Shown here: positions 8,618 to 15,365 of the stretch, one piece after another | Numbering within the stretch: position 1 is the stretch's first letter | Layout: every line of letters starts with the position of its first letter | From: Halorussus limi | GTDB lineage: Archaea > Halobacteriota > Halobacteria > Halobacteriales > Haladaptataceae | Direction of reading: 5' to 3' | Length of the DNA stretch: 64,000 nucleotides | Assembly (NCBI RefSeq): GCF_023238205.1 | Contig: NZ_CP096659.1 | Location: forward strand, 2,745,626-2,809,625 | Notes under the pieces: model-generated | Seen by the model: only the letters and a program-made list of their open reading frames with translations | What the model was told of the DNA's origin: nothing | Databases searched by the model: none | Position numbers and translations under genes: made by a program

Positions 8618-9283
8618 ATGGCAGACGACGAACGGCGACACGGTTCCGGCGACTACGAACCGGGCGATACGAGCAAACGAGTGGGGATGGAAGTGATTCG
8701 CGAGCGCGGACTCGAACCGGAGGAACTCCGCGAGCGACTCATCGACGCCATCGGGGCCGAGTTTTCGACGTACTACTACTACACCAACCTCCGGATGCAC
8801 CTCGCGGGCCACGAGGACTACAAGGAGATAGCCGAGGACGCCCGCCTCGAGGACCGCGCGCACTTCGAGTTGGTCGCGCCGCGCGTCTACGAACTCGGCG
8901 GGTCGCTCCCGAACGACATCAGCGACTTCATGGGTCGGGCGTCGTGTCCGCACGCCGACCTCCCGACGCCGTATCAGGGCGAGGAACCCGACGAAATCAA
9001 CGAGGGCGCCTCCGCAGAGCTGATTCTGGAGACGCTCCTCGAAGCCGAGCGGTGCGCCATCCGGACGTGGAGCGAAATCTGCGACATGACGCAGGGCAAG
9101 GACCCGCGGACCTACGACATGGCGAGTCGCATCCTGCAGGAGGAAATCGAACACGAGGCGTGGTTCGTCGAACTCCTCTCGATGGAGCGCGACGGCGAGG
9201 CCAACCCGGCGGGCCACTTCGTCCGGGGCGAACCCGGCGACGCGCCGCTCTCGACCAACCGTCGCTTCAACGACTCGGCGTGA
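8618..9283 (+). CDS. Dps-like ferritin-family protein (DPSL type)
   Basis: 221 residues with a ferritin four-helix pattern. Helix A is [18 protein letters not shown], followed by [21 protein letters not shown], then [18 protein letters not shown] and [16 protein letters not shown], giving the E-x2-H type carboxylate/His ligands of a di-iron centre. The Cys residues in SCPH, ERCA and ICDM recall archaeal Dps-like (DPSL, thioferritin) proteins, which use peroxide to oxidise iron and protect DNA. The ATG at 8618 is the first start after the TATA-like ATTATTAAG at about 8572-8580. The ~20-residue acidic tail looks disordered. A classic DpsA is encoded at 57376-57909, so the organism has both types. 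Confidence 0.85.
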   Translation: MADDERRHGSGDYEPGDTSKRVGMEVIRERGLEPEELRERLIDAIGAEFSTYYYYTNLRMHLAGHEDYKEIAEDARLEDRAHFELVAPRVYELGGSLPNDISDFMGRASCPHADLPTPYQGEEPDEINEGASAELILETLLEAERCAIRTWSEICDMTQGKDPRTYDMASRILQEEIEHEAWFVELLSMERDGEANPAGHFVRGEPGDAPLSTNRRFNDSA

Positions 9284-9626
9284 CGATTTCGACGCGAACC
9301 TCGGCGTAACGACCGCCAGACGACCGCCGACGAATCACTCGACTCGCGCTCGGTGACACGAGCCGCCGGCCCGAGCGGACCGGACCGGCCGCTCGGTCGC
9401 GCGAGCGATGCGCGGCCCGAAGTGCCGCGCACTGCGGGCGGCCGAGGATTCTGCGAACGTCCCCTGCTCCGTCGTCCGACCACCGGCGAGTGGCGACTCC
9501 GAATCGCGTCGAACCGCGCCGAGGCGGCCTTCCGGAGGCGAACTTCCGGGAGGCGACCCGCAGAATTATCGACGCTGAGAAGCGGGCCGCAAAATTAAGT
9601 CACCCCCTTCACAACTCCCGAACGAC
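9284..9626. other. intergenic region
   Basis: 343 bases with no supported gene. The only signal I see is AAAATTAAG at about 9590-9598, a TATA box placed for a leaderless start at 9627. Confidence 0.5.
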
Positions 9627-10022
9627 ATGGACGACGAGGACCTCGACGCGGTACGTGAGCGCAAGAAACGCGCGCTCGTGCAGGAACAGGGCCTCGGCGC
9701 GCCGCCGTCCCCGGTCTACGTCGACGGCTCTCAGAGCTTCGACCGGACCGTGACGGCCCACGACGTCGTGTTGGTCCACTACTACGCCGACGGCGGCGCG
9801 GGCCAGCGACTCCACCCGGTAGTCGAGTCCGTCGCGCGCGAGACGTTCGCGGCGGTGGCGAAAGTGAACGTCGTACACCACCAGAAGTTGGCGCTGAAGC
9901 GGGGCGTCGAGGCGACGCCGACGTTCGAGGTGTACGCCGACGGCGAGTGTCAAGAACGAGTCCGGGGGCAGGTCGAGAAGGAGGAGTTGGTGGAACTGGT
10001 CGGCGAGTACACGGCGTTCTGA
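9627..10022 (+). CDS. thioredoxin-fold protein lacking the CxxC motif
   Basis: 131 residues. After a charged N-terminal helix the protein follows the thioredoxin pattern: a central strand VVLVHYYAD, the active-site loop, a strand AAVAKVNVVHHQ, then the cis-Pro loop ATPTFEVYADGE and a final helix. The place of WCGPC is taken by YADGGAGQR, so neither redox cysteine is present, and the only Cys is in the DGECQE turn. It cannot act as a classical dithiol reductase; a binding or chaperone role is possible. The TATA box AAAATTAAG about 30 nt upstream supports the leaderless ATG at 9627. Confidence 0.75.
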   Translation: MDDEDLDAVRERKKRALVQEQGLGAPPSPVYVDGSQSFDRTVTAHDVVLVHYYADGGAGQRLHPVVESVARETFAAVAKVNVVHHQKLALKRGVEATPTFEVYADGECQERVRGQVEKEELVELVGEYTAF

Positions 10023-10064
10023 CGCCGGCCGGACCGGCCAGTCACCGGCGTCCGGTCCGACGGA

Positions 10065-10232
10065 CTACATCGCGCCGGCGACGCCGCTTCCGATGGCGGC
10101 ACCGCAGTCGGCGCAGGCGACGAGGTAGAATCGCTTCGAGGCCTTGAAAAATCCCGTCGTGGAGTCCATGTCCAGAAACTCCACGTCGGACGCTTCTTCG
10201 AGCGTCGTCTCGCACTCCGGACAGTGAACCAT
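10065..10232 (-). CDS. small zinc-ribbon protein, downstream copy
   Basis: 55 residues with two CxxC knuckles, CPEC near the N-terminus and CADC near the C-terminus, the pattern of a treble-clef or zinc-ribbon protein. It is a close paralogue of the gene immediately upstream (ATG 3 nt after the upstream stop codon begins, intergenic spacing 2 nt): they share MVHCPECET at the start, TGF-(V/F)-(R/K)-ASKRFY in the middle and IGSGVAGA at the end. The two almost certainly arose by tandem duplication and are co-transcribed. Function unknown; small CPxCG-type zinc proteins of haloarchaea are often regulatory or adaptor proteins. Confidence 0.85.
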   Translation of the reverse strand: MVHCPECETTLEEASDVEFLDMDSTTGFFKASKRFYLVACADCGAAIGSGVAGAM

Positions 10233-10234
10233 CG

Positions 10235-10420
10235 TCAGGCGGCACCTCCGTTCGATTTCGCGCCGGCGACGCCGCTCCCGATGGTCCGGCCGCACTCGGC
10301 GCAGTTGGCTGTGTAGAACCGCTTCGATGCTCTGACGAACCCGGTCGCCGAGTCCATCTCGACGAACTCGATGTCCGACGAGTCGGCGAGGGACGTTTCG
10401 CATTCAGGGCAGTGTACCAT
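10235..10420 (-). CDS. small zinc-ribbon protein, upstream copy
   Basis: 61 residues, the first gene of the tandem pair, with CPEC and CAEC zinc knuckles about 32 residues apart. It differs from its neighbour mainly in the first third (SLADSSDIEFVEMD) and in a six-residue C-terminal extension. An A/T-rich AGATTATGT box near 10446-10454 is a weak TATA candidate. The pair faces the gene at 10528 divergently, across the double DtxR-type operator. Confidence 0.85.
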   Translation of the reverse strand: MVHCPECETSLADSSDIEFVEMDSATGFVRASKRFYTANCAECGRTIGSGVAGAKSNGGAA

Positions 10421-10490
10421 GCGGGAGACGGTTCAGAGACTCGACACATAATCTTTGTGGCGAGCGAGAGCCACCCCATCGAAAGCTCTT

Positions 10491-10504
10491 TTAGGCCGGC
10501 CTAA
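10491..10504. promoter_or_regulatory. DtxR-type operator, site 1
   Basis: Perfect 14-bp palindrome TTAGGCCGGCCTAA, 24 nt before the start codon of the gene at 10528. The half-site TTAGGC matches the consensus of DtxR/IdeR/SirR-type metalloregulators (TTAGGTTAGnCTAACCTAA class). Confidence 0.65.
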
Positions 10505-10510
10505 TTTAGA

Positions 10511-10524
10511 TTAGGCCAGCCTAA
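10511..10524. promoter_or_regulatory. DtxR-type operator, site 2
   Basis: TTAGGCCAGCCTAA, a near-perfect copy of site 1 with centres exactly 20 bp apart (two helical turns). It ends 3 nt before the ATG at 10528. An AATTTAGAT TATA-like sequence lies between the sites, so occupancy would block the core promoter. Confidence 0.65.
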
Positions 10525-10527
10525 ACC

Positions 10528-10974
10528 ATGCCCGACTCCCTCGACGCTATCCGCGGTCGAATCGACCGACGAGCCGACGAGTCCGGTGATTTCTACGTCG
10601 CGTGCGCCGAGACCGACGAGCGCCCCGCGCCGCTGACCGGCCGACGGTTCCCCACCGAGGCGGCCGCCAGCGAGGCGGCCGACCTCGCTCGCGCGTACCG
10701 CGAGGCCCTCCGCGAGTCCGACCCCGAACTCCCCGAGCGTCGCCTCTCGGTCTACGAACTCACCGACGACCCGCCGACGCTGGTCTCGACCCGCAAGCGC
10801 GCCGCGGGGCGGCGCGACAACGGCCTGCCCCGGACCTCGCGGTCGGTGACGCTCTCGGGCGACTGCGAGTCGGAGTGGCTCCGCATGGACAACGCCCCGC
10901 TGGTCCACGTCCGGCGCGACGGCGAACCGCTCCCCGACGACGCCGTCGAGCGCCAACTCGACTCTAAGCTATGA
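10528..10974 (+). CDS. haloarchaeal small protein (DUF7552-like), metal-operator controlled
   Basis: 148 residues, acidic, with no transmembrane segment. The C-terminal end, SEWLRMDNAPLVHVRRDGE, is almost repeated in the paralogue at 11869-12363, and both begin with MxDSL(D/E) and a LxxLR helix. The fold looks like two small domains joined by a basic linker. The start is fixed by the operator/TATA block immediately upstream. The stop overlaps the start of the next gene (ATGA), so the two are translationally coupled. The twin DtxR-type operators suggest control by iron or manganese. I tentatively place it in DUF7552; no function is known. Confidence 0.7.
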   Translation: MPDSLDAIRGRIDRRADESGDFYVACAETDERPAPLTGRRFPTEAAASEAADLARAYREALRESDPELPERRLSVYELTDDPPTLVSTRKRAAGRRDNGLPRTSRSVTLSGDCESEWLRMDNAPLVHVRRDGEPLPDDAVERQLDSKL

Positions 10975-11786
10975 CCGAGGAGTTCGCCGCGGGAGACGCG
11001 GCGGCGCTCGACCTCCGGACCCCCGCGGCCGTCGAGCGCGCGGCGGCCGAGCGCGACCGCATCGAGGAGAAGGTCGCGGCGTTCGGCGAGTTCCGCGAGC
11101 GCGTCGAGTCGGTGCCGACCGACGCGAACCGGCGGGCCGGCCGGTCGTCCCGGTCCGGGAGCAGGGCAGTCGGGAGCGCACTCGCGGTGGGAGCGAGCGG
11201 AACGAGTACGACCGGCGGCGCGGCGACGGTCCGCGAGGCGTTCCGCGAGACCGTGTTACCTTACGCCGACGCCGACTCGATGCAGGAGGCGATGGCCGAC
11301 GAGCTATCGCCGGAACTGACCGCGGCGCTCTCGCCCGCGGCGGGCGGATTCTCGACCGGACTCCAGCGCCAACTGGTCTCGCGGGCCGACCGGCGCCGCA
11401 AGGAGTGTGGACTGCTCGCCGACGGCATCGAGGGCGAACGCGACCGAGTTCGGGCGCTCGCCGACGAACTGGGCGAGATTACCGATTGGCTCGCGGACGC
11501 CGACGAGACGCCGCTCCTCCAACTCGGCTTCGAGGAGTTGCGGGCGCGCCACGACCGACTGGAGGAGTTCCGCGCGACCTGCGACCGCCTCGCCGCCGAG
11601 CGACAGGCCGCGATTCGGGAGACCCGAAGCGACGGCCTGACCGGGATTCGGGAGGCGGAACTGATAGCTCACCTCTACGGCGAGTTCGACGACGCCCACC
11701 CCGTGCTGGCCGACCTCGCGGAACTCGACGCGGTGCTGGCCGAGTGCCAGCGCGCGGTCCGGCGTCACCTCTGTGCGCGAGTCTGA
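10971..11786 (+). CDS. haloarchaeal coiled-coil protein (DUF7260-like)
   Basis: 271 residues, largely helical and charged, starting in the ATGA overlap with the preceding gene. There are predicted coiled-coil stretches at about 18-45 (ERAAAERDRIEEKVAAF) and 130-230 (ADRRRKECGLLADGI, RVRALADELGEITDWL). A Gly/Ser-rich segment (RAVGSALAVGASGTSTTG) separates them. There is no signal peptide, membrane segment or catalytic motif. The layout resembles the uncharacterised haloarchaeal DUF7260 proteins. Through the overlap it should share the metal-type control of the upstream gene. Confidence 0.65.
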   Translation: MTEEFAAGDAAALDLRTPAAVERAAAERDRIEEKVAAFGEFRERVESVPTDANRRAGRSSRSGSRAVGSALAVGASGTSTTGGAATVREAFRETVLPYADADSMQEAMADELSPELTAALSPAAGGFSTGLQRQLVSRADRRRKECGLLADGIEGERDRVRALADELGEITDWLADADETPLLQLGFEELRARHDRLEEFRATCDRLAAERQAAIRETRSDGLTGIREAELIAHLYGEFDDAHPVLADLAELDAVLAECQRAVRRHLCARV

Positions 11787-11868
11787 GTCTCCTTTCTGTC
11801 AGCCTCGCGGCCGATGCGGATTCCGAAACAACTTCAACGGTCCGCTGAGGTCTGCCCACCGAGTCCCC

Positions 11869-12363
11869 ATGACCGACTCTCTGGAACACCTCCGCGAGCG
11901 GATAACCGACTTGACCGACCCCGACGGCGATTTCGTCGTCGTCTGTCCGCTATCCGGCAAGTGCCCGGTGCCCGTCAGGGGCGAGACGTTCCCCTCGGCG
12001 GACGCCGCCGAGGAGGCCGTCGACCTCGTCTGCGAGTACCGCCGCGTCCTCCGGGAGGTGGACCCGCACCTCGAAAACATTCCCATCGTGGCGACCGAAC
12101 GAACCGCCGACCCGCTCGCGCTCGACGCGCACGAGCGGAGCGAGCGCGGGGGCGGAGCCGAGCGTTCGGCCGAGACCGCTCGTCGCTCCCGCACCCGTCG
12201 CGCCCGCGCTCGCCGCACCACCGGCCGGTCGGTCTCGCTCTCGGGCGACGGCGACGGCGAATGGCTCCGCATGGAGAACGCGCCGCTGGTCCACGTCCGG
12301 CGCGACGGCGAACTGCTCGACGACGAGACCGTCTCGCGGCAACTCCGGTCGGAACTGAAGTAG
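11869..12363 (+). CDS. haloarchaeal small protein (DUF7552-like), second copy
   Basis: 164 residues, paralogous to the protein at 10528-10974: the start MTDSLEHLRERI, a CPLSGKCPVPVRGETF segment and the C-terminal GEWLRMENAPLVHVRRDGE correspond. It differs by an Arg/Ser-rich insert at about residues 88-122. The ATG at 11869 was chosen because homology begins there; the frame extends to 11773 without similarity. No DtxR-type palindrome is visible upstream, so the two copies are probably regulated differently. Confidence 0.7.
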   Translation: MTDSLEHLRERITDLTDPDGDFVVVCPLSGKCPVPVRGETFPSADAAEEAVDLVCEYRRVLREVDPHLENIPIVATERTADPLALDAHERSERGGGAERSAETARRSRTRRARARRTTGRSVSLSGDGDGEWLRMENAPLVHVRRDGELLDDETVSRQLRSELK

Positions 12364-12367
12364 CCGA

Positions 12368-13390
12368 CTACCCCGTCTCGCGTATCTTGCGACGCAGGTC
12401 CGGAATCAGGTCGAAGTCCGCGTCGGTGTCGCCGAGGACGAGCAGCGCGTGATACCGGAGGTAGGTCTGAATCGGCACGAAGACCACCGCGAGGGCGGCC
12501 GTCAGGAGCGCGAAGTACGCCAGCGCGAGGAGACCCGCGACGGCCAGCGCGACCGGGTTCGACAGCACCGCGCCGACGCCGCCGAGCGCCGGCACCGCCA
12601 CGACGCCGACGACGGCGACCGGAGCGACCAACAGCGCGCCGACGACGCCGCCGACGACCGAGGCAATCAGACCGACTCCGAGCGCGAGGACGAACCGGAC
12701 GAGCGCGTAGACGCCGTACTGCTTCCACTCGCGGGTCAGCGTCGGCCAGAACCGCCGCCACCCCGCGAGGACGCCGACGTTTTTCAGTATCATCACCGGC
12801 ACGACGAAACTGACCGTGAATGCGTCCACCGCGGCGACGAGAAACCCGAGGAGCGCGAGCAGGGGAATCAGGACGACGAGCAGGCCGAGCGAGACGTCGA
12901 GGCCGCCCGTCGCGAGTCCGACCGCGCCGACGACCAGCGCGACTGCGGGAACCGCGACTAACAGACCGAGCGCGACCCGGAAGACGAACAACCTGAGGGC
13001 GCGCCCGAGGTGCTGGTCGGCGTAGGACCGAATCCGGACGCGCTGGCGGCGCAGCGATTCCACGAAGACGAACTCCATCACGGCCCCGACCAGCACGTAC
13101 AGCAGACCGACGACCAGCGCTACCGCAATCGCGCCGAGGAGTATCGGCAACACGTCGCCCAACGCGGCCGGAACGTCGAACTCGACGCCGTGACCGGGAG
13201 TCGTCCCCGGCCCGTCGGCGGGCGTGCCCGTGGACCCGCCGGCGCCGGCCGACGGTCCGCCGCCCCCGCCGCTCCCGAGGAAGAAGACCACGAGCGCGAG
13301 TTTCAGCCACTGGCGGGCGTCGAGCGGCGTGAGCAGCGACTTCGTGGCGTCGAGCGCGTCGTCGAGCGCCTCCACGGCGTACCACGTCAT
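12368..13390 (-). CDS. multi-pass membrane protein (DUF7544-like)
   Basis: 340 residues. The hydrophilic start (WYAVEALDDALDATKSLL) is followed by one short hydrophobic segment, a Gly/Pro/Ser-rich loop (about residues 38-70) and then six or so transmembrane helices, including VLPILLGAIAVALVVGLLYVL, LLVVLIPLLALLGFLVAAV and LALAYFALLTAALAVVF. The C-terminal ~30 residues are cytoplasmic and acidic. This resembles an uncharacterised haloarchaeal membrane family (DUF7544). It is convergent to the gene ending at 12363 (4-nt gap). No function can be deduced. Confidence 0.75.
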   Translation of the reverse strand: MTWYAVEALDDALDATKSLLTPLDARQWLKLALVVFFLGSGGGGGPSAGAGGSTGTPADGPGTTPGHGVEFDVPAALGDVLPILLGAIAVALVVGLLYVLVGAVMEFVFVESLRRQRVRIRSYADQHLGRALRLFVFRVALGLLVAVPAVALVVGAVGLATGGLDVSLGLLVVLIPLLALLGFLVAAVDAFTVSFVVPVMILKNVGVLAGWRRFWPTLTREWKQYGVYALVRFVLALGVGLIASVVGGVVGALLVAPVAVVGVVAVPALGGVGAVLSNPVALAVAGLLALAYFALLTAALAVVFVPIQTYLRYHALLVLGDTDADFDLIPDLRRKIRETG

Positions 13391-13514
13391 GCGTCGTGCT
13401 ACGACGCCGACCGGGAAAACCTTCGGGGAAGAGTTACAGGTCTAGTTTCCGACCGTTTTCGCGGTCGTCGGTCGCGCGAGTACGGCACCGTCGATTTCGG
13501 CGAGGTGACCGGCG

Positions 13515-14516
13515 TTACGGCACCGTCGCCCGTCCGAGTACCGCCGAGAAGTCGCCCTCCGGCGCGGTCCAGACCACGCGGACGGTCGTTCCCGACTCGA
13601 CGCCCGAGAGGTCCGCGGTGACAGACTCGCCGGCGCTGACCTCGTCGGGGAACGCCGCGTCGGTCGCCTCGCCGCCGACTTCGACCGAGAGGGTCGGGCC
13701 CGACAGGGTATCCCCGCCCTCGTGGGTGATAGTGACCGACTCGTCGGCGAACTCGTAGGCCAAGGCGACCTTCGGGGCGGCGGGCGTGCGCCGGAGCGAC
13801 TCGCCCGACTGGAGGGCGACGCCCCGCACGTCCGCCGCGTCGCCGGACCGCACCGCGTCGAGGGGCGCGTCGAAGACACCCACCGAGAGGGGCGCGCCGT
13901 CTTCCGCTCCGTCCACGTCCGCGCCCGAGACGGTCGTCCGGCCCACGGCGTCGGTCCGCGAGTCGAACTCCGCGGGCCGCGAGACGGCGGCGTCGCCGGC
14001 GACCGTTCCGCCGGGGCCGGCCCAGACGTGGAGGTCGCCCATCTCGCGGAACGCGGTGTTGGCGTAGACCCGGAACTCGAACCCGCCGTCGCGGTAGACC
14101 GGGGCGACGAACGCCCGCGGTTCGTCGGCGGGCGTCAGCGTCTTCGACGCGGTCGGCGGGCCGTCGGTGACGACTTCGCCCCCGGCCGCCGCCGCGAGTT
14201 CGAAGGTGGCGTCGGTGGGTCCCGAGAAGGCCAGCGTCGTGATTCCGTCCTCCGAATCGACCGACACCTCGCCGTCGGTCATCGCCGGGAAGTCCACGAC
14301 CGTCTCGCCATTCCGGCGTGTCAGGTCGTCGGGGAGCGAGGGCGTGGTCGTCGCCTCGTCGGCGGTGGTCGTCCGTCCGGTACCGTTCGTCTCGTCGCTC
14401 GTCTGTCCGGTTCCGCCCGCGTCGGGCGCGCTTCCGAGACAACCGGCGAGGGCGACGCACGGGAGGGTAGCGAGGAGTCGGCGGCGGGTCGGCATGGTCG
14501 GTCGTTCTCGCGGCAT
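13515..14516 (-). CDS. Tat-type lipoprotein, haloarchaeal hypothetical
   Basis: 333 residues. The N-terminus, TRRRLLATLPCVALAGCLG, combines a twin-Arg motif with a lipobox (LAGC), so the mature protein should be lipid-anchored at the outer face. A Thr/Gly/Ser-rich spacer follows (about residues 28-65). The rest is predicted to be all-beta. The last ~90 residues, with VTITHEGGDTL and VRVVWTAPEG, resemble the C-terminal domain of haloarchaeal type IV pilin-like proteins. The ATG at 14495 (MPTRRRLL) is an equally good start. A ligand-binding or adhesive surface role is an inference. Confidence 0.7.
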   Translation of the reverse strand: MPRERPTMPTRRRLLATLPCVALAGCLGSAPDAGGTGQTSDETNGTGRTTTADEATTTPSLPDDLTRRNGETVVDFPAMTDGEVSVDSEDGITTLAFSGPTDATFELAAAAGGEVVTDGPPTASKTLTPADEPRAFVAPVYRDGGFEFRVYANTAFREMGDLHVWAGPGGTVAGDAAVSRPAEFDSRTDAVGRTTVSGADVDGAEDGAPLSVGVFDAPLDAVRSGDAADVRGVALQSGESLRRTPAAPKVALAYEFADESVTITHEGGDTLSGPTLSVEVGGEATDAAFPDEVSAGESVTADLSGVESGTTVRVVWTAPEGDFSAVLGRATVP

Positions 14517-14579
14517 TACAAAATAGTTTGGAACTTCGAGAGTCGCGGAATTATCGGCGGGGTCGCCCGCCGACCCGTC

Positions 14580-15365
14580 TCAGACCGACACCGCGTCGCC
14601 GAGTCCGCCGTCGATGAGTTGGATGAGGACCGCGGCGATGCCGGTCTTCGACGACCAGATGGCGGTCTCCTCCTCCAAGTCGAGGTCGTCGCGCCTGTCG
14701 CGGACGCTCAGCAGGACCGTCTCTGCGTCCACGACCACGACGCGACCCACGGGGTCGTCGCCGTGGGGGTGGTTGTTGTGCGGGTGGTCGGCCGGGAAGT
14801 CGACGACCGTAACGTCGCTGTCGGCGAACAGTTCGCCGAGCGCGGCGTCGCCGACGAGGACCACCTCGACGCCCGCGTCGGCCCGCTCTCGCAGGCGGTC
14901 GGCGAGGTCCTCGGTGAGTCCGCGGGCGTCGCGACCCACGCCGAAGACGACGCGGTGCTCGGCCTCTTCGAGCAGTTGCTCGACCCGGCCGTCGATGCTG
15001 GTCCGTCCGTGGACCGTCCAGATGTCCTCGCGCTCCTCGTCGCCCTCGCCGCGCTGTTGGCGGGCCGCTTCGAGGTAGTCGAAGGCCCGCTCTTGGGTGC
15101 GCTCGAACTCGCCGCGGAGATGCGACCGGGCGGCGTCGAGGCTGACGGGGCGGTACTGGATGGGCTTGGACTGCTGGACCTCCACGAGACCGCGGTCCTG
15201 TAGCGATTCGGCCGCGCCGTAGACCTGCGAGCGGGGCACGTCGGTCGCGACGTGTACGTCGCGGGCGGTCCCGGTGCCGAGTCGCTGGAGCGCGGTGAAC
15301 ACCTTGGCCTCGTAGTTCGAGAGGCCGAGGGTCTCGAGCGCGTCGATGGCGTCGTCTTCGTCCAT
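14580..15365 (-). CDS. TrmB-family transcription regulator
   Basis: 261 residues. The N-terminal winged helix (about 1-80) reads IDALETLGLSNYEAKVF, RDVHVATDVPRSQVYGAAESL and GLVEVQQSKPIQYRPV, the typical TrmB layout. The rest is the TrmB C-terminal domain with RTSIDGRVEQLLEEAEHRVVF and an HNNHPHGDD histidine-rich loop that could bind metal. The start ATG overlaps the stop of the RND exporter gene (TGATG at 15363-15367), which fixes the start and implies co-transcription. It is most likely the local regulator of the exporter, acting at the palindrome at 18466-18484. Confidence 0.88.
   Translation of the reverse strand: MDEDDAIDALETLGLSNYEAKVFTALQRLGTGTARDVHVATDVPRSQVYGAAESLQDRGLVEVQQSKPIQYRPVSLDAARSHLRGEFERTQERAFDYLEAARQQRGEGDEEREDIWTVHGRTSIDGRVEQLLEEAEHRVVFGVGRDARGLTEDLADRLRERADAGVEVVLVGDAALGELFADSDVTVVDFPADHPHNNHPHGDDPVGRVVVVDAETVLLSVRDRRDDLDLEEETAIWSSKTGIAAVLIQLIDGGLGDAVSV

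Noticed and set aside
9353-9598. 81-residue open frame in the gap before the thioredoxin-like gene
   Set aside because: Arg-rich, low-complexity product with no start signal; runs into the TATA box of the next gene.
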